Below are positions 13,930 to 26,739 of a DNA stretch of 64,000 nt, one piece after another. Under the pieces are notes generated by a model. That model was given only the letters and a program-made list of their open reading frames with translations. It was not told the DNA's origin and did no database searches. Position numbers and translations under genes: made by a program. The stretch spans positions 14,382,662-14,446,661 of the forward strand of contig NC_089749.1 in NCBI RefSeq assembly GCF_040412425.1, given 5' to 3'. Origin of the DNA: Macrobrachium rosenbergii (Eukaryota; Arthropoda; Malacostraca; Decapoda; Palaemonidae). Position 1 is the first letter of the stretch. Each line of letters opens with the position of its first letter.

Positions 13930-15350
13930 ATTCTGCTGAAAGGTACGACATTATTGCACGATCTTGTTAAGAAAGAACAAATTGTAATGGAAGGTAAACG
14001 GTACGTCATTTTAGCACGACCTTAAAAAAAGAAAAACATTTCTGCTGAAAGGTGTGTCATTATAGCACGACCTTGAATAAAAGGGAAAAACTATTCCTGC
14101 TAAAAGGTGTGTCATTATAGCACGACCTTGTAAAAAAAATTTTGACGGAAGATAACCTGTATGTCATTACAGCACGACCTTGAAACAGAAAAACCATTTC
14201 TACCGATAGGTAACCCTTATGTCATTATAGCATTTGACCTTTGAAATAGAAAAACCATTTTCAATGATAGGCAACCCTTATGTCATTGGGTTGCACGACC
14301 TTGAAACAGAAAAACCATTTCTACCGATAGGTAACCCTTATGTCATTATAGCACGACCTTGACAAAAAGAGAGAACATTTCTGCTGAAAGGTGTGTCATT
14401 ATAGCACGACCTTGACAAAAAAGGGAAAAATATTCCTGCTGAAAGGTGTGTCATTATAGCACGACCTTGAAAAAAAGGAAAAAAATATTCCTGCTAAAAG
14501 GTGTCATTATAGCACGACCTTGTAAAAAAAAAATTTGATGGAAGATAGCCGTTATGTCATTATAGCACGACCTTGAAAAACAAAGAAAAAACATTTTTAC
14601 TGATAGGTAACCGTTATGTCATTATAGCTCGACCTTGTAAAAAAAGATTTCTGCTGGAAGGTTACTGGCCATGTCATTAAAACACAACCTTGATAAAAAA
14701 GAAAAAAAACATTTCTGCTAAAAGGTAACCGGTTTGTCATTATAGCACAACCTTGTAAAAAAAAAGTTCTCCTGAAAGGTATCCAGTATGTCATTATAGC
14801 ACAGCCTTAAAAAATTAAAAACATTTCTACTAAAAGACAACCAGTATGTCATCATAATACGATCTTGTGAAAAAAGGTTCTACTGAAAGGTAATCGGTAT
14901 GTCATTATATCACGACCTTAAAAAAAATTAAAAACATTTTTACTGAAAGGTAACCAGTATGTCATTATAACACGGCCTTGTAAAAAAAAAGAAAAAACAC
15001 TTCTACTGAAAGGTACCCGGTACGTCATTATAACACAACCTAAAAAATTATGCTGAAAGGTACCCGGTGTGTCATTGTAGCACGACCTTGTAAAAAAGAA
15101 AAAAACTCTAATGAAAGGTACCCGGTACGTCATTACAACATGACCTTGACAAAAGAAAATAAATAACATTTCCACTGAAAGCTATCCGGTATATCATTAC
15201 AGCACAACCCTTGAAAAAATTTAAAAAATAAAAAAACATTTCTGCTGACAGGTAACCGGTGTGTCATTAGAGCACGACACAGAAAAATAAAAAATGTTCT
15301 ACGGAAATATACCCTGTATGTCATTATAGCACAACCTTGAAAAAAAAAAA
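13930..15350. repeat. Minisatellite, about 57-bp unit, roughly 24 copies
   Basis: The core 'gtcattatagcacgacctt' recurs through the block, followed by an A-rich stretch, 'acatttctgctgaaaggt' and a variable 'aaccggtat' piece. Unit length varies, mainly through the A-run. Minus-strand frames repeat MTYR.PFSR-like peptides only because the unit is near a multiple of three. I see no evidence for a real protein. Confidence 0.9.
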
Positions 15351-15589
15351 AACACTTCGAGTACGAAGAAAGTTTTTCTGGTGCTTCGTCATGTCACCGG
15401 CGCAAATTTCCGCCCAAAGCAGTGGAACGGACCCCGTTAAAGTTGCTGTGTACGAGAGAGCAACTTCCTTTCGACAGGACGCCGTTAATCCCTTTAATCG
15501 TTTATTTATCCTTCCTTTTTTAACGTAAATGGGGTGCTGCGATCTGGCCCAGTCTTTGTTATTGCCTGACCTTTATTGGTGATGTTGTT

Positions 15590-16135
15590 TGTTGAGCAAT
15601 AACCTTTGCTGTTGATGTTGTTTTGTATGAAAAAGGACCTAATTGGTGTATTTCCTAAGGTGTAAACATTATTCTTTTTTGGGGAGGCAATAACCTTTGC
15701 TGGTGATGTTTTGTGTGAAAAAGGTCTTAATTGGTATATTTCCTAAAGTGTATTCATTATTAATCTTTTTTTTTTTTGCAATAACCTTTGCTGTTGATGT
15801 TGTTTTGTATGAAAAAGGACCTAATTGGTATATTTCCTAAAGCGTGTTCGTTATTAATCTTTTTTTGGCAATAACCTTTGCTGTTGATGTTGAAAAAGGA
15901 CCTAATTTATGTATTTCCTAAATTGTATGCATTATTAATTTTTTTTTGGCAATAATCTTTGCTGTTATTATTGTTTTGTATGAAAAAGGACCTAATTAAT
16001 ATATTTCCTCAAGTGTATACATTATTAACCTTTTTTTTTTTGGCAATGACCTTTGCTGTTGTTGTTTTGTATGGAAAAGGACCTAAATTATATATTTACT
16101 AAATGTATACACCGGTTATCTTTTTCTTTTATTTT
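15590..16135. repeat. Tandem repeat, about 90-bp unit, 6 copies
   Basis: 'aataacctttgctg' or a close variant occurs at about 15599, 15690, 15780, 15870, 15950 and 16045. Each is followed by 'tgaaaaaggacctaatt' and a T-rich tract. Confidence 0.9.
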
Positions 16136-16727
16136 TGGGAAATATATGAATTCTTGTAGTGTATACGGGTACAGGTTGGGTTAGTCATTAGGTGTGGGTA
16201 ATATTCGAGGACTACTTAGGAAACAGGTGTTTAGGCACTAGGATAAATACGCCATAACATCATGAAATACTTTCAGCGTACCCTATATGCCAAATGAAAT
16301 AAGAGATGTAAACAAAGATTATTCAGAGAATAATCACACTGTGTCAGGTTATTTATTATATTATAAAATTACAAAAATACGGAGTAATTATTTTCATTCA
16401 TTCTTAAATTGGCTATAATTTGTCCCAAATAAAAAAAAAGCGTTAATCCTAAGGCTATTTTACCTATTTTTAAAAAACATTTTCAGGAGAAGATATTTTC
16501 CAGTCAAAGTGATATGCTACCCAACAGTTCGTCTTATGAACAACGCAGTAGAAATCTAATCTAAAGATCTTTCCAGTTGATTAAAGAATTCAAAGCAGAC
16601 CTTGACGAGAATAGAAATTTAAAAAATACGTGCGAGATAGCACACGATTGGAATTACATTCCCAGTCCGGATGTAAATCTTGTTTTGAGATTGGAGTGCG
16701 ATCTCCCTCTATTTTTTGTTTGCTGTT
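16136..16727. other. Gene-free stretch
   Basis: No exon, repeat family or RNA gene recognised. Confidence 0.4.
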
Positions 16728-17092
16728 TTTAGTTTTGTGTAAAAGTAAAACTATCGAGATGGTTTTGTCTGTCCACCGCACTTTTCCCGTCAGCGCCTCA
16801 GATTTTAAAAACTACTGAGGTTAGAGGCTGCAAATTAGTATGTTGATCATCCACCATCCAGTCATCAAACATACCAAAATTCCCCAGCCCCCAGCCTCAG
16901 TAGTTTTATTTAAAGTTAGCCACGATCGTGCGTCTGGCAACGCTTATTAGACATGCCACCACCGGGGCCGATGGCATGAAAGTTTCCATGGGCTGGCTCA
17001 GAATTATAACGAGACCACCGAAAGATGATCTATTTACGGTGGCCTTGACAGAAAACTCGATTGCTCCGAAGAAACTTCGGCGCATTGTTTAC
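16728..17092 (-). mobile_element. Hairpin MITE-like element, copy 3 (reverse)
   Basis: Reverse-oriented relative to copy 1: 'ctactgaggttagaggctgc' near 16812 and its inverted partner near 16890, then 'gttagccacgatcgtgcgtc' and a terminal 'gacagaaaactcgattgc' block. Confidence 0.7.
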
Positions 17093-18262
17093 TTGGTTTT
17101 TGTGGCGAATACATTTCTTATTTGTGTGTTCCTCCACTCTTTTACTCTTATGTATGACGACTGTAAGAAGTCGGTCTTAGAGAAAGACGAAATATTTTTG
17201 TGCTTTATAAATTTCTTGGAGGTGTGTTCCTCATTATCTTTTAATTTTCTCAAAGTATCCTCCACACAAAGATTTTCTTTGTCACAATGATAATTTCATT
17301 TATGCAACCAGATCCTTCTCCTTAGCTTGTCACTTTTACAGTAAGAAAAATAAATCCTACCTCACCCTTTCAAGACGAACAAACAGCCGATATCATGAGC
17401 ACAAACATATGCACAATACAGAGGCACAATACACTGTATATGCGCAAACAGGAAACGTGAAACAAAAGCTCAGGCAGTAAGATGGAATAAGGCTTTGAAG
17501 CATTCGAATATTCGAGCGCCTTGTTAGTCCAGGATTAGACAGGGAAACACCACCTGTTCATAATGACCCAAGATCAGATGAAGTACTCTCAACCCAGCCA
17601 ACAGATCAATAGAACTGTGTAGTCAATCGAAGCCCAAATAGATCAAAATCGTGAAAAGCTAAAGAATACATATCTCACAAAGGTTAATGACTTCTAGTTC
17701 GCCTTGGAAATTCACCTGAGACTGACCAGACTGAAGTCACCTTCCTTTCCTTATTCAGGCAGGGTAATGAGAAGGGAAACTGAATCCTGGATTAGTCTGA
17801 AATCTCTCAGTGCTAAGTTGAATTGTTATCGTACATAATCTTTGTCACTCTGATTTTATTATCCGGATTTTAGACCTGGATAACTTCGACCATTTTAACT
17901 CATTAGTAATTAGCTGCAAGATGAGACCGTAAATTTGGAAGGAGAGTTGAAAACACAACACCTTCCCATAAGAGTTTACAAAAAATGAAGGTTTTAGCAG
18001 AACCCAATAAAAGGATCGCTTTAAAGTGTTCAATATACACTGAGATCTGAAACACATGGTTGTCGAAATTCCTATCTGCCAGTAATTAATTTATTATGGT
18101 TTATACATCAGCCAGTATAAATCCTCTTTCATTTACAAAATAGAGAATTATGTTTGAAGGTGTAAATAACAGAATTCATTCAATATCCGTGTGTTTCCTG
18201 AATCGTTCTGTGGACCATTTTAAATACACTTATTAATCAATCACCATTCAAGTAGAGAAGTT
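17093..18262. other. Gene-free stretch
   Basis: No exon, element or RNA gene recognised. Open frames are short and lack domain signals. Confidence 0.4.
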
Positions 18263-18266
18263 TATT

Positions 18267-18512
18267 CTGCCCTAAAATGGAAAACTGCAGTATCTGCAAA
18301 ACTTTCGAAATTGAGAGATGCCACCTACTGGGCTCGTGAAACACTAATACGCAACTTACTGTAGTTTCAGAATGATTCTTCAATGCTTTCCCGGAGTATT
18401 TAGGGGGTCCCATTTGCAGTATCTGCAAAATCAGTAGTAAGGCAAGGGAGTATTTACCATTTTTCTCAGTTTTGTATTTTTGCAGATGCCGCAACCTTCC
18501 ATTTTAGGGCAG
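18267..18512. mobile_element. 246-bp terminal-inverted-repeat element (MITE-like)
   Basis: Left terminus 'ctgccctaaaatggaa' is the exact inverse of right terminus 'ttccattttagggcag'. The similarity continues inward through 'tgcagtatctgcaaaa' and 'tttttgcagatgccgca'. It is flanked by 4-bp direct repeats TATT (18263-18266 and 18513-18516), which look like a target-site duplication. A third 'ttgcagtatctgcaa' lies internally near 18414. It has no coding capacity. The superfamily was not assigned. Confidence 0.7.
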
Positions 18513-18516
18513 TATT

Positions 18517-18988
18517 GATACACGTCATTCTCTCTGTGACGTCATGGTCATTTCACAACGAAATGTCATTTTTGTTGACGTCGTATTGCAGACAACAAAA
18601 CGACGTTGTTCGTATCATTACCAAAGATAATTACCAAAAAAAATTGCATAATCACATCGCAGCAAAGAAATAAAACATTCCTTTGAAAACAGTGACATCA
18701 TTCGACTAAGACAAACATTCAGTCTTGATAACGCAACAGAACCTAACACTGCCGTGAGAATTCCTGCCTTGGAAACAGCGCAACAGGACACGGCGGTCAT
18801 TATAGCTCCTGGTTCCGAGACTTGGAATGACCTCTCTGTCCCCGGGTGAAATCATCGGGTCCTGCTTAAGCGGTGATTAGCGATCCGTTTGATTGACTCG
18901 TTTTCAAGAGTTCGTTACTGGGCCGTTCATTTCCGTCGTCTGGCCATTTATTTCTTTTTTTTTTTTTCTGTCACTGCAATCCCATAGA

Positions 18989-19046
<58 letters not shown>

Positions 19047-19603
19047 GAAATCAGTTTTGTCAAGGCGACTTTTATTGCTTCCGTAGGCTGCATCTGAGTT
19101 CTGTTCACTATTAACATTTACTCAACTTCCCAGTGCTGCAAGGGGTGTCTAATTACTCACTATGTCAGTCCATAGGCCATCTATCAAGTTAACAAACTTC
19201 TCTTCTGCTAAAGCTAAGTAAAGAACTTACAGTATATACTTCTTGAGTAGATGTGCCTGTTGTATTTTCTTCATATTCTTCTTAACTACCCAATAAGTGG
19301 CCATCCTCTGCAAGGCTGTATTTAATTATGCCTTTTCTATAAGTGTGAATTCAGTTCTTGCTCTCAAGAGGTGTTGGGGCACGTGCTATTATACAGTATC
19401 TCTCGTGGCCATATAGCACTTGTCAGTCTTGTCTCTCACACACAGTAAAGAATTTACATATAGGCCATTACTTCTTCCCTACCAAGATCCTCTGTTCCAT
19501 TTCGACTGTAGCATTTCCTGAATCTCATAATCTCTTTAGCAAAATGTTTCTTAATAGACCAAGGTTCTGAGGAACATCTCCGACTAGAACGGGTTAAGTA
19601 AAA

Positions 19604-19684
<81 letters not shown>

Positions 19685-20332
19685 TATATGAGTGTGGATA
19701 TGTACATATATATAGATGTATATGTATATGTATGTTTGTATGTATGTATGTACGTATGTATGTATGTATATATACATATGTATATTGTATGTGTCTGTGG
19801 GTGTTTGGGTTCCCATCGAATGCATATGCACCTTTGATGCTAATTTATTATAGCAACGGTAGGAACCCAACGCCCACGCCCTTTCATTCCAGCTTCAAAA
19901 GCTGAATGAAGGTCCAGCTCAGAGCTGCACAGCACAGTAGCCTAATATACAATAGACTTCCAGGTAGACGCGTGAGAGCTTGTTACATTTGCAATTCTAA
20001 ACCGGCCAGTTGTTGAATATTTCTTGGAGATATGGACATTGTTGTTAAAGTCATAACAGGCATTAGTAGTCAATCAGTTCGCAATCAAGGGCTGTTTGTG
20101 TTTCGGGAATGCAGATGTAGCCACGTAACTTTGTTAGATGGGCAGTTCCGTTCCGCCTTTCGGCATTCGTGTTGGAGAAGGGGTTCGAGTCGTCTGTTTA
20201 ATCAAAGCCTGCTGCTTGTTTAGATGAATGTCTTGGGAAGAGTGGCTGGATGTGAAGATATGATTCTTTCTGGGAACAGACTCGCTCGCAAAGATTGTCG
20301 TTAATTGTGACGATGTGCAGTTGTTTCTCAGA
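18517..20332. other. Gene-free stretch with GA and AT microsatellites
   Basis: Contains (GA)n at 18990-19043 and (AT)n at about 19613-19690 with ATGT-type continuation to 19780. No exon was recognised before the start of the lectin duplication units. Confidence 0.45.
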
Positions 20333-21039
20333 GAAAATTATATTTTCAGTCTGTATAGGGGTCATTTTTTTGACAGACTTTTTCTTTTCTTAGGCAAGGT
20401 ATTTTTTTTATTATATAAGAGCTTTAATATGCATACATTCAGATAGACTGCTCTCTGCTTCATCTAACTTTGACCATCAGTTTCTCTGAATATTTTGCTT
20501 CTATGCTATCGAAATTATATTTTCATTATCTTCATCTACCCCCTATACTTACTTCTTAACTTGTACTAATTCTCTCTTGCTTATTCATTATCATAATTAC
20601 GAAACAGATCTGATACTCTCCTCCTAACCATTCATTCGCTGATCCATCTCCTATTGCATTACGGTACATAACTGAGCATTCACATCAGTGTACACTTCAG
20701 ATTCTCTTAGAGTTGCAACATGGGAGCGTGAGAATGTTTACATCGGGTTCTTATAAGCCTTTAAACCTCTCCTCTTCTGCCCTGCTTGTATAATATATTC
20801 GTGTCAATGAAATTCTAGTTCTTTCTCCAAATGTGGATACAAAACCCACCAAGACAGTAGATTTTCTTCGTTCATTTCCTATTTCAGATTTCAGTACTTT
20901 CATCGGAAATCGCATCCAAATATTTTGCTGATAAAGCAAATTTTCTCTGTTCATTCATTTTGCCATTGCACCATTAGTAATCCCTTTTTCTCACGTAAAC
21001 TCTACAACCAAGCAATCTCAGCAGATAAGAACCATTCGA

Positions 21040-21110
21040 AGTTCATATCCAGTATCTTTACCAGTTTGTGAATCCCAGTCACCTAGCACGACCAACTTTT
21101 CTGCCATCAA
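21040..21110 (-). mobile_element. Possible LINE endonuclease relic (also in units 2-4)
   Basis: The minus strand reads VVLGDWDSQTGKD, resembling the GDFN/GDWN motif of the apurinic-like endonuclease domain of non-LTR retrotransposons. The same peptide is found in unit 2 (about 30930-30985) and the block persists in units 3 (39021-39053) and 4 (about 46580-46620). The surrounding frame is broken. The match is short, so this is tentative. Confidence 0.3.
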
Positions 21111-22120
21111 TAAAACCGGCTATGGAGATTTTCCAAGAAAAATTCTTTTTTCAGAGACTAATCTTAACAGTACATACCACTTATCTAAGAGGAAATAAAT
21201 GGGAGGATCTGTTGTTTATCAGATATTTATTGCCATTTCTAAAAACCGCTAATCAGTCATTGGATTTACCACTTACCAGAACCACCATACAATTTCAGTC
21301 TGTTGATCTCCATCCTTTATCGGGATTCTGATTTCATTTCAATCCACAAACGCAACTTCACATCACATCTTAACACATCCGTGAGATCGCGATGTCCAAA
21401 TACATTCGTCTGAGATTCCAGTACTGATGTCATCTGCAGCCATTCAATGAATATCTAATACGGTGTAAAAGGAAGTCTTAGCTGGCTGCATCTCCCTGAT
21501 TCCATCTGAATCTTATCTCGGGTAAAAAATGGCATCTGATTGACATCCTTTCCTCAGTTGCCCAAGTGCCGTAATATTGCAGTGACTTGACTCTCCTTCA
21601 AGTGGAAAAAGTCTAATTTGCTGTCATGAAGTAATTATTTTTACAGAATTTTTTGAGTGATATGACACTGCATGCTGTTGGAAATATCAGCTTTTTGCAA
21701 AGGATAATGTTTCGAGCAGTATTGCCAAGTCTGGAGTCTTTCTTGCTTTTCACAAAATTGGTTGGTTTTGCAATTCTCTTTTATAAAACAAGATATTTTC
21801 ATTAAGAGTTCCAAGTTTAGTATCTGGATTAAATCACGCAAGAAATTTCAAGACGCCAGTATGTTAACTTTTTATATATTTCATATAAAAGGTGATTAAA
21901 CACAGAATTTAGCAGATGAGACATAACTGAATTTGGAAACTAGTGCTGTGAATCCAAACACTGAAAGCTATATAACGTTCCATGATTTGTTGGATGAACT
22001 TCTCTTCCAGAATTGTTATGACAGTGTCTCTCCCTCGTTCATCTTATTAAGTAGAATTCCTTCAGCAAGTGGTTTCATGACATAGAATCTATCTTTATAT
22101 ATACACATATATATACTGTG

Positions 22121-22157
<37 letters not shown>

Positions 22158-22370
22158 CTGTACCTTCTGTTCTATATTTTATTTTTCGCATTTCTTTTTC
22201 GTTACTTGTTGAAGGCTCTATATCCTCATACGTCTTCGTAATCTGCTCAACATCTCAACGTTTTTTTTTTTTTTTTTTTTTCATCTTCAGCAGTTAGTTG
22301 TCCTCCAAATTCTTTATTCCCTTTCTTAAAGCTCTCATGGTCCTCTAATGTATCAACAACCGAATCTTTA

Positions 22371-22416
22371 AAAAAAAAAAGTATACCTTAGTTTTACCAG
22401 ACCACTGAGCTGATTA
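22371..22416 (-). mobile_element. Truncated SINE insertion specific to unit 1
   Basis: An A-run followed by 'gtataccttagttttaccag' and 'accactgagctgatta' (reverse of the SINE 3' end). Units 2, 3 and 4 lack it at the aligned place (about 32300, 40180, 47750), where 'ccgaatctt' passes directly into the 'cat.cattcccac' sequence. Confidence 0.7.
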
Positions 22417-22665
22417 CATGTACATCATTCCCACGTCACGTCTTTTCTTCATAGCCACTCTCGAAGATTTGCATATTTGCTTCTGCCTTCTGTAGTGCAC
22501 AACAGACTTCCATTTATGTCTCATGATTTGTTCTCCTGCTGCTGATTCTTCAGCCATTTCTAGATTACAATTCAATCCTCCTGGCTACCTAATATTGCTC
22601 TCCTTCAAAGTTATCATTCTCGACTTATCTTGTTCACTGCATAATTTCTTGTCCAACAACTATTG

Positions 22666-22668
<3 letters not shown>

Positions 22669-22755
<87 letters not shown>
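22669..22755. repeat. (AT)n microsatellite downstream of gene A
   Basis: About 43 AT units passing into GT/TATG-rich sequence to about 22820. It sits at the same position in units 2-4. Confidence 0.95.
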
Positions 22756-22763
<8 letters not shown>

Positions 22764-22936
22764 AGTGTATGTATATATGTGTGTGTGTGTGTGTATGTGT
22801 GTGTGTGTGTGTTTGTATGTAAGTGTGTATTTGTTGGAGAATAGTTTTGTTTGTGCAAGTACAGAGGTATAGATATTGAAATATTTTAATTTTGAAGGTA
22901 AATATCTAAGACCGGAATTAAGCAATTTAGCAAGAA

Positions 22937-22942
22937 TTTATT
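22937..22942 (-). other. Candidate polyadenylation signal of gene A
   Basis: AATAAA on the minus strand about 390 nt after the stop codon. It is conserved at the same place after genes B (32893), C (40491) and D (48137). Confidence 0.45.
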
Positions 22943-23331
22943 TCATTCATACATTATCTACAGGCTAGTTTTCAGAATGCTATACGAGTCTTTCTTCTCC
23001 ACAAATTTATGATACGTTATTAAGCAAATATATTCTTTTAATGGACTACTTTAAAAGTTGGTATACCGAACAGTGTTTTTAGTTTTTAGCAACTTCAAAC
23101 AAAATCATCCAGTTGTAACAATTTGTTAATAATTTATCGTCTCTGACAAAGAAAATTTTCCATACAAAGAAAGAATCATCAAACTGAAGTTCGCACTATC
23201 GAATAATCGAATAAAAAAAAAGGAGCTAAAATTCAATTTATATACCAACAACAGTTATCCATATCAAAAGCAACTATCTTTGACCTAATTCAACCTCAAA
23301 CTCCAGAATTAAGAAAACCCTTCTCTAATGT

Positions 23332-23534
23332 TTATTTCTTCTTGGCCTCGCAGAGGTAAGACGGCCCCCACGAAGGTGATTCGTACTCAAACATGTAGAA
23401 GCGATTGAATGCCCCCGAGGGAACCAGCATGCCATTGACCCCATTCGATAACGTGGATGCTGGATGAGAGATGTGCCACCTGTGATCGAGATGAAATTGG
23501 GTGCGTCAGGCAATTGTTGGTTCTGGGAATTTGT

Positions 23535-23606
<72 letters not shown>

Positions 23607-23666
23607 GAAGCCCAATATAAATGAAAGGTTACCATATCTTATCTTCCATTCAATGCGGGAACATTT

Positions 23667-23741
<75 letters not shown>

Positions 23742-23836
23742 AATTTATATGATATATATACATACGCACACACGCATATATATATACATATATATACATA
23801 TATATACTATATATAATTATATATACATATGCAATA

Positions 23837-23869
<33 letters not shown>

Positions 23870-23975
23870 TTATATATACATATTAAGGCTTAGAGAGCTG
23901 AGCATTTATTATATCTTTCATGAATACATGGAAAAAGCCTTGTCTATCTTTTTTCTAATCCTATTATCATATTAG

Positions 23976-24041
<66 letters not shown>

Positions 24042-24650
24042 AAAGAATCATCCTCACTCAATACTTACACGTAAGACGTGTTGCTGATGGGCGTTCCGTC
24101 AATCCATTTCCACTGGCCATTAACCTTCTCCGAACCGACCCAGTAAATGTATCCTGTCATTCCTGATGGCAATAATTATATTACGATAGAACAGTAACTT
24201 TTTTATATTTGTATACACTCATAAGGGAAAACGTAGTCACAGGAAATGGGAACAGCTGGAAATATCATCATCCCAATATATATTTTCATCGCGAGATTCC
24301 TCTTTTCATCTCGCGGGAAATGACTGCGGGAGATGTTGTAACACTTATATTTCTAAACATTATTTAATTGATGTAATACTGTTTGCGTCATACACAGCTC
24401 CCCCGCCCATTCAAGGTTTAGTGTGTTTTCTTTTTTATTCAAAGGTCGTCTATATTGTTTTATGAGAAGATCAGCAGTTGGGGAAAAAAAAAAGTTGGAT
24501 TTGACACCGAAAAGCCTGACAGATTTTTCTTGTATGATGGAGAAACGTCTGGATACCTACTGGTAATATTGGGAACCATTTTTTTTTCTTCTTTAAATGT
24601 AAACATAAAATATTTCTACTGGTGGCGACTAATTATTAAAATTACTGTAT

Positions 24651-24721
<71 letters not shown>

Positions 24722-24925
24722 ATATTTATAAATATGTATAAATATATATATGTGCATGTATGTATGTTTATATAATATATATGTAAATATATACATTTAT
24801 GTATGTATAATATAATATATATACAATGCGCTTCAAAGAGATCATTGGGTCTGCTGTCTAGATTATAATGAGGTCTGCTTAAAGTACTTAACTGACATCT
24901 GAGAACTGGAGTAAAAGGACTTCTG

Positions 24926-25020
<95 letters not shown>

Positions 25021-26586
25021 CATTTTCAAACAGTTTTAAAGAAACTAAAAGTACTTAGATTTATATAAAAAAGTATGACTTGAAAAGAACCTGTAGAAAA
25101 TAAATAAATGTTTATATTTCTATAAGCCTGAGGGTCCCAGTAGAGAAATCATCTTTGTACGGGAAAAGGAATACAGAACTATCTAATTAAATATAATAAA
25201 AGAAATAACATAAAATGGGGGAGACTATCAGTATGTTTTCTAGAGCTTCTATGAACAAAGTGATTCTTAAAAGCAATGTAAATCGCAAAAAATATTTTCT
25301 ATGCTTTCTTAAAATTAGGAATGTAGTTGAGTCATAGGATTTTGAGAAAAAGTGGATTTTTTCCTTCCCCCGAAAATAGGAATGCAGTAGATGAAGAAAA
25401 ATCAGTAGTGTACTTTTAAGAGAAGAATATTCAATCTCGCAAAAAAACTTAGCTGTTATTGTCAGTCACTTCCATAATAATTTGTGATACATTTCATTCA
25501 TTCTTCTTCGTGTGATTACCCTTGATTTCAAATTGTGAATCTCATATAGCAGAGGTAGATAGATGGACTGATAAAATTCCAGTTGGAAATGAAATATCTC
25601 TATTTCATTTTGTCTTTTGCTTTCATTAATTTTGAGGCTAAATTCCTGGCAAAGATTCTGAATGTCTGTTAAAATTAACCGTTACAATTTTGTTATGCTT
25701 GTTACCATAGCTATAAAATTATTGCAATATCATCTGAAGAAAAAGTACATTCACATAATGATTTTCTTCCACTCTCCCACAAAAATTATTTCTTCCTAAA
25801 CCGAAATTTCCTGACAGTGATGGATAATTCAGACAACTGAAATGCGTTTACTAAGCTCAAGCTCATGTTAGGGTTTTGCATAATTCTTGAGCCAGCAAGT
25901 TTCAGATCCAACCCTTGCTAACAATAGCCCCTTTAAGACGATCCACTAGAATCATGCCTTGCGTGGCCTAGCGTAGTTAATACTGAAGCCTTTTTTTCAG
26001 TCACTTTGGCCCCAGTTGAGTTGCTTTCTGTCTATTACTTTTCAGAAGTCCCTTCTGGTCAGTCACACCCAGCTGTACAAGTTCTTGAACTTTACTCCAG
26101 TTCTCAGATGTCAATTAAGTACTTTAAGCAGACCTCATTATGATCTAGACAGAAGACCCAGTGATCTCTTTGAAGCGCATTGTGCAGAGTGACAAGAAAG
26201 TCAGTTTTCTTAACAATGAATAAACCAAACAACACCGTAATACCTGGCAAGTTTTGAACAATGTGAGAAGAGAAAGCCGCCAGAAGTGGAACGTCAATGA
26301 TGGGCAGGTCAGCTTTCCAGAGGTCACCCTCTCCGAACATCGACGTGCAGAGTTCACGTGCCCTGGTCCAGTTCTTGCCAGGTACCCTGCTCGGGTCGAA
26401 GTAGTAATCGGTGGCGATGAAGATGCACCGTCCTTCGAGCGTTGTGAAGTTGTCAGGACAGCATGCTGGAGGATGAAGAACGTGCATTTGTTTACCAGCC
26501 AGTGGATTTTTTTATCTGAGCTTTCTTGTTAAAAAGAATAGCCTGCGCACAAAATTATTCAATTTGCATGTGTGTGTGTGTGTATG

Positions 26587-26674
<88 letters not shown>

Positions 26675-26683
26675 CCTATATAT

Positions 26684-26739
<56 letters not shown>

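Noticed and set aside
14597..15324. Repeated MTYR.PFSR-like protein on the minus strand
   Set aside because: A by-product of the 57-bp minisatellite, whose unit length is often a multiple of three. Frames shift with the A-run and there is no promoter or domain.
13930..15350. CRISPR-like array
   Set aside because: The periodic core is followed by similar, not unique, spacers, the context is eukaryotic, and there are no cas genes.
23325..23738. Minus-strand frame through exon 4 of gene A in a different phase
   Set aside because: It includes the (GA)n tract and misses the conserved C-terminal CEAKKK. The spliced frame from the GT-AG exon model explains the sequence.
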